DNA of 64,000 bases from Pseudomonadota bacterium (GTDB lineage: Bacteria > Pseudomonadota > Gammaproteobacteria > Pseudomonadales > Pseudohongiellaceae). Shown here piece after piece: positions 48,606 to 57,952 of this stretch. The position numbers and the translations under genes are program-made. Below the pieces are notes generated by a model, which was not told where the DNA came from, searched no databases, and saw only the letters and a list, made by a program, of their open reading frames with translations. Location of the stretch: NCBI GenBank assembly GCA_027621405.1, contig JAQCBT010000003.1, forward strand, positions 1-64,000. Reading direction: 5' to 3'. Within the stretch, counting starts at the first letter, position 1; every line of letters begins with the position of its first letter.

Positions 48606-49348
48606 GCCTTGCTCACCAATTCCTGTACCCAGGCTGCCTTGCGCTCACGCTGCAGAATTTCGTTACGGGTAGCCAGAATCAGGCTCACCGCGAAGAACAG
48701 GTAGACGGCAACGATCATGACAACCGTCGGCACCCAGAATTCTGGTCCATTGGCGCTCTCCCCCGACATGGACAGGGGACTGCTGGGCTGGTGCAGGACA
48801 TTCCACCACTCCACCGAATACTTGATGATCACCACGTTGATACAACCAACAATGGAAAGCAATGCACAGGCCCTTGCCGCCGTATCGTTGTCCTCCAGCG
48901 CCGAACGCAGGGCTACCACACCTACCAGCAGGAAGAACTGGAACAGCATCGACACCAGCCGGGCATCGCTCCATTCCCACCAGGTACCCCACATGACACT
49001 GCCCCACAGGGAACCGGTTGCCAGGGTAATAAACGAGAACCAGGCACCCAGCGGCGCCGCATTCTTCGCCACCATGTCCGCCAGCTTCATGCGCCAGACC
49101 AGGGTGATTGTGCCTGCCACCGCCATGAGCGGGAAGAAGGCCAGCGATGTTCCCGCCACCGCCACGTGAATCACGAGGATGCGGGTGGTGTAACTCTGTT
49201 GATAATCAGGCGGGATATAGAGCAACGCCCAGACCACCCCCACGGCCAGGAAAATCACCATGGCACCTATCAGCCAAGGCAACCATTTACTGGTCAGCTC
49301 ATAAAACCACTTGGGTGAGCCCAATTTGTGAAACCAGGTCCAGTTCAC
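48602..49348 (-). CDS. ccmC: Haem exporter subunit CcmC
   Basis: A 248-residue protein with six membrane segments that loads haem on CcmE. The WWD signature is VMWGTWWEWSDARLVSML (about residue 128). GTG start with AGGA. A 200-base gap to ccmB shows no gene. Confidence 0.95.
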   Translation of the reverse strand: MNWTWFHKLGSPKWFYELTSKWLPWLIGAMVIFLAVGVVWALLYIPPDYQQSYTTRILVIHVAVAGTSLAFFPLMAVAGTITLVWRMKLADMVAKNAAPLGAWFSFITLATGSLWGSVMWGTWWEWSDARLVSMLFQFFLLVGVVALRSALEDNDTAARACALLSIVGCINVVIIKYSVEWWNVLHQPSSPLSMSGESANGPEFWVPTVVMIVAVYLFFAVSLILATRNEILQRERKAAWVQELVSKA

Positions 49349-49550
49349 GGTATTCCTACTTCTATTGGTCGATCTTTGGTCGACGCTGTTAATTGGCTAG
49401 TTGATGTCAGCACTTGTGCCCGGGGCGCATCCTGCACGCAGAGCCTGCTGTAGCGTCGAATTCACTATAGCATGGGGCCTGTAGGGCCCGGTGTTACGTA
49501 TTGTAACTCATTGTAATTACGCGGATAAACGACATTCGGACCAAATGCTG

Positions 49551-50243
49551 TCAGTTGACGCTGATACGCAGCGCCGCTGCCGAAGCCAGCGGCGCAAGGG
49601 TCAGCGCGGTCAGCAGCATAGCGCCCATTATGGCCAGATAGGCCAGCAAAGGAGCGCCGTTCAGAGTCTGCTGCACTGCCAGGGTTCCGGCAATCAGTAC
49701 CGGCACACTCATGGGCAGGGTAATTACTGCCAGAATCAATCCCCTGCTGCCAAGCCCTACCGTTAACGCGACACCGATAGAACCCAGCAGGCTAAGCACT
49801 GGCGTTCCCATCAACAGGGTCAAAAACAGGGTCAGATAGGCTTCCTGCGGCAGATTCAACATGTAAGCGATCAGCGGCGACACCAGCACAACCGGCAATC
49901 CACTCACCAGCCAATGGGCGAGGTTCTTCGCCAGGACCAGGTAATACAGTGGATAGGGACAAAGCAATAGTTGTTCGAGGGAGCCATCTTCGTAGTCCGA
50001 ACGATACAGGTTATCCATGGCCAGCAATGAGGCCAGTAGCGCCGATATCCACAACACGCCGGCCGAAATTTCTCCCAGTCGCTCCGGATCCGGGGTTATA
50101 CCGATAGGAAACAGGGTCGCCACGATGAGGAAAAACATGAACGGATTCAGCATGTCGTTCTTCCTTTTATAGGCAATCACTAAATCACGCTTCAGGGTAG
50201 CCAGGAAGGCGTGCCCGGTGGATGGGGAAGCTGCCTGGCTCAT
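49551..50243 (-). CDS. ccmB: Haem exporter membrane subunit CcmB
   Basis: A 230-residue, six-span ABC permease. FLATLKRDLVIAYKRKNDML at the start and YRSDYEDGSLEQLLLCPYPL (about residues 85-104) are CcmB hallmarks. The open frame reaches far upstream, but the start is set at the ATG that overlaps the ccmA stop (ATGA), which gives the usual family length. Confidence 0.94.
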   Translation of the reverse strand: MSQAASPSTGHAFLATLKRDLVIAYKRKNDMLNPFMFFLIVATLFPIGITPDPERLGEISAGVLWISALLASLLAMDNLYRSDYEDGSLEQLLLCPYPLYYLVLAKNLAHWLVSGLPVVLVSPLIAYMLNLPQEAYLTLFLTLLMGTPVLSLLGSIGVALTVGLGSRGLILAVITLPMSVPVLIAGTLAVQQTLNGAPLLAYLAIMGAMLLTALTLAPLASAAALRISVN

Positions 50244-50917
50244 AGCCGTTCCTCCCGGTTGGCATCCAGGTTCAGGATCCTTAGATCGGGAACTGACAGG
50301 GTATGATGGGTCGTGACCAGCACCGCCCCGCCGCTGTTGGCATGGTCGGCAAGCATGGACTCCAGCAGCGCCACACCGGAAACATCCAGGGTGGTAAAGG
50401 GCTCGTCGAGTACCCAGAGTCTGGCACCCGTCACCAGCAGGCGAGCCAGGGAGACACGTTGTTGCTGACCAGCGGACAGGGAGAAACACTGGGAGTATTC
50501 GAATCCCCGCAGGCCAACCCTGGACAATGCAGTCATCAGTTCCGCATCGCTGACATCGCGCTGCAGGCTGGCGCTCCAGCGCAGATTCTCGAGCGGGGTT
50601 AACACCTTGTTCACCCCTACCCTATGCCCTATATAAAGAAGAGAACCCAGAAACTGCTCTGCTTGCTTGTCCCGTGGATTTCCGTACCACAGGATATCGC
50701 CTTCGTAAGAGTCATTGATACCGCACAGGATGCGCAGCAAAGTGGTCTTGCCCGAGCCATTGCTGCCCTTGATCTGCAACACCTGCCCCTCCTGCAATTG
50801 CAGGTTCAGATTGGCAAACAGGACACGGTCGTCCCGCTCACAGAACAGCTCCGCCGCAGTCAGCATGATGCGATCGTTATGCTTGTGGTCGTACTTGTCT
50901 GTTATGGCTTCGCTCAC
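50240..50917 (-). CDS. ccmA: Cytochrome c maturation ATPase CcmA
   Basis: A 225-residue ABC ATPase. Walker A GSNGSGKTTLLR, signature FSLSAGQQQRVSLARLL, Walker B LWVLDEPFTTLD, H-loop TTHH. It powers release of holo-CcmE. GTG 50917 is used; an internal ATG at 50866 (MLTAAELFCERDD) is nearer the family start. First gene of ccmABCDEFGHI. Confidence 0.94.
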   Translation of the reverse strand: MSEAITDKYDHKHNDRIMLTAAELFCERDDRVLFANLNLQLQEGQVLQIKGSNGSGKTTLLRILCGINDSYEGDILWYGNPRDKQAEQFLGSLLYIGHRVGVNKVLTPLENLRWSASLQRDVSDAELMTALSRVGLRGFEYSQCFSLSAGQQQRVSLARLLVTGARLWVLDEPFTTLDVSGVALLESMLADHANSGGAVLVTTHHTLSVPDLRILNLDANREERL

Positions 50918-51089
50918 AGGCGCAAGATTACCTTAAATGTCCGCTTGGGCTCCAAGCAAAGCGGCGATTATAGCGAAGTCGGGGTCGCCCTGCCCTTTCT
51001 CATCCGTGCTGTTACCCGCCTCGAATCCGCCCTATCTACTATGCTTAGTAGTGAAATGAACCACGCTTCCCTTTAATGCAGGCAGAATC

Positions 51090-51668
51090 ATGAGTGAAGA
51101 GGCTAAACAGGAAGAAAACCAGGAGCAGGAAGGCGATCCGCTGGAGGTCCTTGCGGCACGCACCACCTGGCAGTGGCGCCTGATATTCGGCTCAGTTCTA
51201 AGCTCGGTCGTTTTTATGGCTTGCCTGGCCTTTACCTACGCCAGTCTCAATGGTCGAATCCTCACCCTGACCAGTGAACCCCTGATGGAGATGAGCAATC
51301 TCTCGGGTGCCGTCAGTGAAGAATACGAAAACCTCAACCTGGCGGTGGAATTCCACAATCACCTGCTGGAATCCATGCAGAAGCAACTCGATGCCATCAA
51401 CCCCGCGGTTGACCAGGCCCAGTTCGCCAGCCTGGAACAGGTCATGGTGAACCAGGAACAGGACTTCCAGTCCTTCCTTGAGTCCGTGAAGCTGGCAGTC
51501 AGCGGCCTATCGGAAATGATGAGCGGTTCCCGGGGCTGGCGGGAAGACTTCTACAACAAGATCGACTCCGCCATTGCCACCAGCAAACAGCGAGAGCTTG
51601 ATTTCACAAATCCCGGGGACGTGAACCCGGACGCCCTGATCAGTGCCGCTGATTCTCCCGAGCAGTGA
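51090..51668 (+). CDS. Membrane-anchored coiled-coil protein, paralog A
   Basis: A 192-residue protein of unknown function. An acidic N-terminus (about 25 residues) is followed by one membrane span (LIFGSVLSSVVFMACLAF, about 31-48) and a long helical region with coiled-coil character. The stretch FYNKIDSAIATSKQRELDF (about 153-171) aligns with the next gene, so the two arose by duplication. One stop and four bases separate them. The layout resembles a stalk-like periplasmic protein but no family is recognised. Confidence 0.7.
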   Translation: MSEEAKQEENQEQEGDPLEVLAARTTWQWRLIFGSVLSSVVFMACLAFTYASLNGRILTLTSEPLMEMSNLSGAVSEEYENLNLAVEFHNHLLESMQKQLDAINPAVDQAQFASLEQVMVNQEQDFQSFLESVKLAVSGLSEMMSGSRGWREDFYNKIDSAIATSKQRELDFTNPGDVNPDALISAADSPEQ

Positions 51669-51672
51669 TGCC

Positions 51673-52200
51673 ATGAGCAGCGCCAGAGACTTACAGATTG
51701 CCAGCCTGGATTCCCGCGCCCGCCTCTCGGCCTGGCTCGGCATCTCCATCATCGCGATCAACTGCATAGGTATCGTCATCACTCTCTACGTGTTATTCGA
51801 CTTGAACGACATCATGGACCAGCGCTCTGGTGCCGAGATGCTGGAAACGGTGAGGAATGACTACCGTCGCTTCGAAGAGATGGAATCGGAGGCCCGTGAG
51901 CGCATGGAGCGCTCACGCGGAATCGAGGACCAGTTGCAAATGGATGATGTCGAGAAGCAGATCATGGCACTGAGCCAGACCCTGACTGAAAACGAAAAGA
52001 CCTACCAGGTGTTCTTCCGCTTATTGAAGGTGAACATCTACCACCTGACCAATTTCATTCCGGGATCCAATTCCTGGTACGAAATCTGGAGCCCGGAAAT
52101 CGATAGCGCCATAGAACGCAGCCGGTTTCGACAACGGCAATTGCTGGAAATACAGCGCTTCTATGAATTAAGAGACTCCGCGAGCGATCAGGCCGCCTGA
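51673..52200 (+). CDS. Membrane-anchored coiled-coil protein, paralog B
   Basis: A 175-residue protein with the plan of its neighbour: short N-terminus, one membrane span (AWLGISIIAINCIGIVITLY, about 20-39), then a charged helix (MESEARERMERSRGIEDQLQ) and the conserved end WSPEIDSAIERSRFRQRQLL. ATG 51673 directly follows the stop of paralog A. It ends 13 bases inside the convergent DUF2802 gene. Function unknown. Confidence 0.7.
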   Translation: MSSARDLQIASLDSRARLSAWLGISIIAINCIGIVITLYVLFDLNDIMDQRSGAEMLETVRNDYRRFEEMESEARERMERSRGIEDQLQMDDVEKQIMALSQTLTENEKTYQVFFRLLKVNIYHLTNFIPGSNSWYEIWSPEIDSAIERSRFRQRQLLEIQRFYELRDSASDQAA

Positions 52201-52589
52201 TTCTCTCCGCTCTGCTGTTCGTGCACCAGGCTCATGAGGCGGGCCTCGGCCTGCGACAAGCCCAGTCCCTGTGCCAATTGGCGAGCGTCGACACCCAGGT
52301 CCAGCAGCTTGCTTGCCTGGCTCACATTGGATTCCCGTGATGAACTGGTTTTGTGTCGCGCAATTCGCGCCTGACCACCGTCCCACTGTTTTTCAAGCAG
52401 GCCCAGACGATTTATCAGTGCCTGTTGATTCCGGGATAGTTTACCCGTCTCCTGCTGCAGTTGGGACTGCAGGCTGATCACTGCTTTCTGCAGTTTCTTG
52501 ACCCTGGCCAGTAGCAGCAGGCAAACAATCGAGACGTTGGTCGCAATCAGCAAAAGAAATGTAGAATCGTTAAATAGTTCAATAGCCAT
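52188..52589 (-). CDS. DUF2802 protein
   Basis: A 133-residue protein with an N-terminal membrane span (LLLIATNVSIVCLLLLARV), a coiled coil and a C-terminal helix-turn-helix-like end (LLDLGVDARQLAQGLGLSQA EARL). This family lies at the end of the flagellar-chemotaxis cluster in Pseudomonas, after the che and mot genes. Here it stands directly behind fliA. Its role is unknown. Confidence 0.85.
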   Translation of the reverse strand: MAIELFNDSTFLLLIATNVSIVCLLLLARVKKLQKAVISLQSQLQQETGKLSRNQQALINRLGLLEKQWDGGQARIARHKTSSSRESNVSQASKLLDLGVDARQLAQGLGLSQAEARLMSLVHEQQSGENQAA

Positions 52590-52634
52590 TTGTCGCTCCT
52601 TGACACCGGCTCTCTTCTATCGTGAAGAGAGCCT

Positions 52635-53405
52635 CTAACTCCATTCAGATAGTCGAGCCCTCAGGCGCATAGCCGCCTGACTGTGAATCTGACTTACCCT
52701 GGACTCACTCACCCCGATTACCTCGCCTATTTCCTTAAGATTTAATTCTTCATCGTAGTAGAGTGCCAGGACTAACTTCTCCCGTTCGGGAAGTCCGTTA
52801 ATCGCCCTGGACAGGTGTTCCTTGAATGTATCCCTGGTCAGGCCGTCACAGGGTCCTGGCAGTTCGCCGGCAGCCAATTCGATGGCGGAATCATCACCTT
52901 CCATTATGTCGTCGAAACTGAACAGGCGGCTTCCACTGGCATCCTGCAGGATGGCGTAGTAGGCGTCCAGATCGATCTCAAGCTCTGCTGCAATTTCCTT
53001 GTCTTTGGCATCCTGGCCGGTACGGGCCTCAATCGCCTTGATGGCTTCAGCCACCTTGCGAGACTTTCGGTGCACCGACCGCGGCGCCCAATCCCCTTTC
53101 CTCACTTCGTCCAACATCGACCCGCGAATGCGAATGCCGGCGTAAGTCTCGAAACTCGCGCCTTTCGATACATCGTACTTCTTCGCTGCCTCCAACAAAC
53201 CGATCATGCCTGACTGAATCAAGTCATCGATCTGTACGCTGGCCGGCATGCGCAGCAATAGATGGTGCGCAATACGTTTTACCAATGGTGCGTATCTGTC
53301 GACAACTTCGTTCAGGTCTGCATCTTTCCTGGCGCCATTGACCTCGCCATCGGATTGAACGTTGTCGTATACGGAAGCCCCTGTTGCTGAACTCATTTCA
53401 GTCAT
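52635..53405 (-). CDS. fliA: Flagellar sigma factor sigma-28
   Basis: A 256-residue sigma factor for late flagellar and chemotaxis genes. Region 2 is visible in VKRIAHHLLLRMPASVQIDD and SGMIGLLEAAKKYDVSKGAS; region 4 in LKEIGEVIGVSESRVSQIHS. The gene looks intact although the cluster around it is damaged. It follows fleN by 35 bases. Confidence 0.96.
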   Translation of the reverse strand: MTEMSSATGASVYDNVQSDGEVNGARKDADLNEVVDRYAPLVKRIAHHLLLRMPASVQIDDLIQSGMIGLLEAAKKYDVSKGASFETYAGIRIRGSMLDEVRKGDWAPRSVHRKSRKVAEAIKAIEARTGQDAKDKEIAAELEIDLDAYYAILQDASGSRLFSFDDIMEGDDSAIELAAGELPGPCDGLTRDTFKEHLSRAINGLPEREKLVLALYYDEELNLKEIGEVIGVSESRVSQIHSQAAMRLRARLSEWS

Positions 53406-53440
53406 CCCGTTATTTCAAGTCTGGCGCCCAACCCGCGACT

Positions 53441-54265
53441 CTATACTCCCGCAGGGCTGGACACTAACCGCTCTACAAAAAACTCAAGATGTCCGCGAGG
53501 CTGGTCTGGAATGGGCCAGTCCACGACATTTTCTGCGAGTTTCTTGAAAGCAATGGAAGATTTACTTCCAGGGAATGCTTCGATTGTGGCTTTTTGTTTC
53601 TTGACCGCCTTACGCACCGAATCGTCGAATGGAATCTCGCCCGCATATTGCAGGTTTACATCCAGAAAACGATCCGCAACGTTCAACAGCTTGTTAAACA
53701 TGTGCTGGCCTTCTGTTTCAGACCTTGTCATGTTTGCCACTACCCTGAATCGATCTATCCCGTAATCTCGATTCAGTATCTTTATCAATGCATATGCATC
53801 GGTAATAGATGAAGGTTCATCGCACACAACCAGCAGTATCTCCTGCGCCGCCCGAACAAAGCTGATCACTGAGTCCGAGATTCCCGCAGCCGTATCTATG
53901 ACCAGAACATCCAGCTCATCGACCAGACCCGCAAAGGCATTGATCAATCCTGCATGTTCCTGTGGCCCCAGATTAGCCAGTTCCTATGTACCCGACGAAG
54001 CCGGTATCACCTTTATGCCCCCAGAAGCGTCTATTAAGATGTCTTTCAGGTCACACTCTCCTGACAGAACATCCGAAATATTTTTATCCGCTTTCACTCC
54101 TAATAAGAGATCGACATTCGCCAATCCCAAATCTGCATCAAGCAGTACTACTCTTTTTCCGAGCTTGGCCAAGGCCAGACTCATATTGACGGAAAGATTG
54201 GTCTTACCAACCCCTCCTTTACCTCCTGTAACCGCAATTACCTGAATAGGTTGCCCGGTACTCAT
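53441..54265 (-). pseudogene. fleN: FleN/FlhG with an in-frame amber codon
   Basis: A MinD-like ATPase that counts flagella. The frame starts with QVIAVTGGKGGVGKTNLSVN (deviant Walker A) and DADLGLANVDLLLG, reaches IPASSGT, then meets TAG at 53986-53984 (codon 94) and goes on in the same frame with ELANLGPQEHAGLINAF, DTAAGISDSVISFVRAAQEI and NPRGHLEFF-like PRGHLEFFVERLV. Pseudomonas FleN has Gln at the TAG place, so a CAG to TAG change is likely. Without suppression the product would be a 93-residue stub. Reinitiation at TTG 53947 would give the rest but without the P-loop. Confidence 0.88.
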
Positions 54266-54436
54266 CCTTGTACCTCTCCTTGCTTCGATGTTTATCCCTT
54301 GTGTCGAGTAACTGGCTGCCTCCGGCTAGCTCAATCAGGCGACTAATTCATGTCCAGTCCGCAGCTTGCGGGTCGGCATTCCCAAATTTTCATTGCTTAC
54401 TGCACTTAGCCCAGAGCGACTGAAGCCTTCCACTAC

Positions 54437-55555
54437 CTATTCATCCGCCGCGCTGCGACGGCGAGATATGAGCACCGCGGTGTTCACCAGGTGTTGTGGA
54501 TTGGCAACGGCTATATCCTCGGGAATCGCCTGACCATGGCAGGTATAGGCGATGGGTAGGCCAGCCTCCAGGATTGCATCGAGGCTACCGCCGAGATTGC
54601 TGGTCTCGTCGACCTTGGTAATGATGGCTGCGGCCAGTTGAAAATCGGCGTAGGCGCGCAGTTCCGCCCGCTGCACCTGGCGCTGGCCGCTTGCTGACAT
54701 CACCAACAGATTGCTGCAGCGATCACCAGCCTGCTGCAGAATGCGCTGTTGCTCCTGGAACTGGCGGCTGGATGGGTTGAGCCCGGCACAATCGATCAAC
54801 ACCAGGTGCTTGTCGTCCAGGTCATCCAACACGGAATTCAGGGAGTTCTCTTCATCCACCGTGTACATGTTCACGTGCAGGATCTTGCTGAGCGTGCGCA
54901 GTTGTTCGTGGGCAGCAATGCGGTAGTGATCAGTTGTCACCAGGGACACGGCATCCGCTCCGTGTGCAAGCACGGCGCGGGTGGCTAATTTTCCGAGGGT
55001 AGTGGTCTTACCAACACCGCTGGCGCCCAGCAAGGCAAACACACCGCCCCGCCCGACAATGTCCTCCTCAGCCGTTGGCAGACGGGAGCACAATTCGGTC
55101 AGGCTCTGGAGCCAGGCAGTTTTCAGATCTGTGGTCGTATCCACGAGCCGCAGAAGACTGCCAATCTGCTCGGCTTCGAGACCCAGTTTTCGGAAACGCT
55201 CCCAGAGTTTTGCATGGGTGGGAGAACGTGTGGCATAGGATCGATAGCCCTGGTCGTCCATCCAGTGCTGCAAGAGTGCCCTGATGTTTCCCAACTCGGA
55301 GTAAATACCCGCATCTTCCAGATCAGATTCCTGCAGTGGCTTCTGTCGCCACTCCCTCTTGCCCAGCGACGCGGCATATTCCGAGGCGAATGAACCACTT
55401 GCCATCTCGGTTTCGGCAGAATCCGCGGACGCACTTACCTCAACCCCGTCAGCAAGCTGCCGGGAACCGAGGATCACCGCATCTTCACCAAGCTGATGGC
55501 GAATCGTGCTCAATGCTGTATGCATGTCTGCTGCGTAAAACTTTTTCACTGCCAT
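54437..55555 (-). CDS. flhF: Flagellar biosynthesis GTPase FlhF
   Basis: A 372-residue SRP-type GTPase that sets the polar site of the flagellum. The N-terminal basic part (MAVKKFYAADMHTALSTIRH) is followed by the NG domain: P-loop LLGASGVGKTTTLGKLA (about 188-204), DCAGLNPSSRQ (switch) and TKVDETSNLGG. ATG 55555 fits the family start; the open frame extends a little further up. It precedes fleN by 171 bases. Confidence 0.93.
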   Translation of the reverse strand: MAVKKFYAADMHTALSTIRHQLGEDAVILGSRQLADGVEVSASADSAETEMASGSFASEYAASLGKREWRQKPLQESDLEDAGIYSELGNIRALLQHWMDDQGYRSYATRSPTHAKLWERFRKLGLEAEQIGSLLRLVDTTTDLKTAWLQSLTELCSRLPTAEEDIVGRGGVFALLGASGVGKTTTLGKLATRAVLAHGADAVSLVTTDHYRIAAHEQLRTLSKILHVNMYTVDEENSLNSVLDDLDDKHLVLIDCAGLNPSSRQFQEQQRILQQAGDRCSNLLVMSASGQRQVQRAELRAYADFQLAAAIITKVDETSNLGGSLDAILEAGLPIAYTCHGQAIPEDIAVANPQHLVNTAVLISRRRSAADE

Positions 55556-55764
55556 GCTTCTAGCCTGCTCCCTGTTTTTAACTACCCAAAATCCATTTTG
55601 CGTTTTCTTGTAAAGCACCGTGTCTTCGGTGCTCGCGTAAATTCCGTTTTTTCGTCAGGAACCTTTGCTAAACAAAATCAGAATTCTGACGATTAACTGC
55701 ATAGCCGAAGTGCTTCCCTGATGAAATGCAGAGGCGAAAACTTCCACTCCCCCAGATCAAAAAC

Positions 55765-57894
55765 CTACTCGCCCTGTCCGCCTACACTTGCAACAACAGT
55801 GACCTGCTTGTTGTCAGGTACTTCCTGGTAAGAAAGCACCTTGAGTCCATCAATGGTGTAGCGCGCGAATCGACTCATCATCGGCCTCAATGGCGCCGCT
55901 ACCAACAACACTGCAGGGTCTCCGGCTATTTCCTGTTTCTGTGCGGCGCTTACCAGGGATTTCTGCAATGACTCCGCCAGTTTCGGCTCAATGGTCATGC
56001 TGGAATCCTGGTCCAGGCCACTCTGGACGGACTGCTGCATAGACTTAAGCAAAATCTGTTCCAAATCAGTATTTAAGGTGATGACAGGTAGCTCAGCCCT
56101 TTCACCATAGATGCTCTGGGCGATTACGCGATTCAGGGCAATCCTGACGGCAGCCGTCAAAGCGCCAGAATCTTGACTCTTTGCCCCCTGGGCCGCCAAA
56201 GTTTCAGCGATTGAGCGGATGTCACGAATGGGTACCTGTTCGGACAACAGGTTCTGCAATACCTTCAGCACGATGTTGCTATTGACGATATCCGGAAGCT
56301 CCTCTGCCAGTTTCGGCGACTGCCTGGACAACAGATTAAGGAGTTGCTGAACCTCTTCATGACCAAGAATTTCATGGGCGTGTGTCTGCAGGATGCTGTT
56401 AAGGTGGGTCGCGATCACCGTGCTGCTATCTACCACCGTGTAACCGAGAGACTCTGCCTGCTCTCTCTGCGCGCGTTCGATCCACAGCGCATCCAGCCCA
56501 AACGCCGGATCCCTGGTTTCGATACCCTGAATCTTGCCGTATACCTGGCCCGGGTTAATGGCCAGGTCCCGGTCCGGATAGACATCTGCCGTGCCGACGT
56601 TCACACCGGACAGGCTGATCTTGTATTCATTGGGCGGCAGATCCAGGTTGTCCCTGATGTGTACAGAGGGAACGAGGAAGCCCAGCTCCTGGGAGAGCTT
56701 CTTGCGAATCCCCTTGATGCGGGCCAGCAGTTCACCGCCCTGGGTCTTGTCTACTAATGGAATCAGGCGATACCCGACTTCCAGCCCGATGGCATCCACC
56801 GGCGTGACATCCCGCCAGTCCAGATCGGCGAGCGGTGCCTCGCTACCGGATTCCGGCTCTACCCGTTCGGGCAACTGAGGTTCCTTCGCTTGTGCTTCCG
56901 CGAGCAGGTGCTGGCGGTGAATGAACCAGGCGCCCACGGCAGCCACGGCAGCGAGCCCGAGAAATGCGAAATGTGGCATACTTGGCACGATGCCCATGAC
57001 AAACAATACCAGAGCAGCGATACACAGAGCGCGCGGCCCAGCGAACATCTGCCGCATCACCTGTTGGCCCATCATCTCTGAGCTGTTGTTGCGGGTAACC
57101 ATGATCGCAGCGGAGGTTGACAATACCAGCGCAGGAATCTGGGCCACCAGCCCATCTCCGATGGTCAGCAAGGCGTAGCGCTCAACCGCCGAATTGATAT
57201 CCAGTTCGTACTGCATCATGCCGATGGCGAGACCACCAACAAGATTGATCAGCAGTATGAGAATGCCGGCGATGGCATCGCCCTTGACGAACTTGCTGGC
57301 GCCGTCCATTGAGCCATAGAAATCCGCCTCCTGGGTAATCTCCAAACGACGGTCCTGGTCGATGACTCCGGCATTGAGGTCGGCATCAACTGCCATCTGT
57401 TTGCCAGGCATGGCGTCGAGAGTGAAACGCGCACTCACCTCTGCGATGCGGCCAGCACCCTTGGTAACCACGACGAAGTTAATGATGATAAGGATGATAA
57501 AGACGATAAGGCCCACGGCGTAGTTGCCACCGATCACGACTTCACCGAAGGATTCGATAACCTTGCCGGCAGCACTGCCACCCTCGTGGCCTTTCAATAA
57601 GACTACCCGGGTAGATGCCACGTTCAGTGCCAGCCGCAGCAGGGTCGCCACCAACAGGATCGTCGGAAACACCGCGAAGTCCAGCGGCCGCATGGAATAC
57701 ACCGCCACGCACAATACGACGAGCGCGATGGTAATGTTGAAGGTGAACAACATATCCAGCAAGAAAGGCGGCATTGGCAGGGTCATCATCGCCAGGATGA
57801 TGAGTAGCAGTATGGGAATACCCAGGTTGCCGCGAGCCATGCCGCGGGCGTTGTCCAGGAGATTGCTGTTATCCAGGCTGGCGCTGTAGTTCAT
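55765..57894 (-). CDS. flhA: Flagellar export protein FlhA
   Basis: A 709-residue component of the flagellar type III export gate. Eight membrane segments fill the first half, with the conserved FHIPEP-family loop GRIAEVSARFTLDAMPGKQM (about 140-160). The C-terminal cytoplasmic ring has RLIPLVDKTQGGELLARIKG. The gene is open over its full length. It follows the flhB remnant. Confidence 0.96.
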   Translation of the reverse strand: MNYSASLDNSNLLDNARGMARGNLGIPILLLIILAMMTLPMPPFLLDMLFTFNITIALVVLCVAVYSMRPLDFAVFPTILLVATLLRLALNVASTRVVLLKGHEGGSAAGKVIESFGEVVIGGNYAVGLIVFIILIIINFVVVTKGAGRIAEVSARFTLDAMPGKQMAVDADLNAGVIDQDRRLEITQEADFYGSMDGASKFVKGDAIAGILILLINLVGGLAIGMMQYELDINSAVERYALLTIGDGLVAQIPALVLSTSAAIMVTRNNSSEMMGQQVMRQMFAGPRALCIAALVLFVMGIVPSMPHFAFLGLAAVAAVGAWFIHRQHLLAEAQAKEPQLPERVEPESGSEAPLADLDWRDVTPVDAIGLEVGYRLIPLVDKTQGGELLARIKGIRKKLSQELGFLVPSVHIRDNLDLPPNEYKISLSGVNVGTADVYPDRDLAINPGQVYGKIQGIETRDPAFGLDALWIERAQREQAESLGYTVVDSSTVIATHLNSILQTHAHEILGHEEVQQLLNLLSRQSPKLAEELPDIVNSNIVLKVLQNLLSEQVPIRDIRSIAETLAAQGAKSQDSGALTAAVRIALNRVIAQSIYGERAELPVITLNTDLEQILLKSMQQSVQSGLDQDSSMTIEPKLAESLQKSLVSAAQKQEIAGDPAVLLVAAPLRPMMSRFARYTIDGLKVLSYQEVPDNKQVTVVASVGGQGE

Positions 57895-57952
57895 GTGTGC
57901 TTCCTTGCCCTCTTCTCTACGAGTCTTCCTGACTCAGAAAATGTTCCACTTG

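Noticed and set aside
55614..55633. Hairpin AGCACCG/CGGTGCT between flhA and flhF as a terminator
   Set aside because: The stem is good but only TTTACAA follows on the minus strand; not called.
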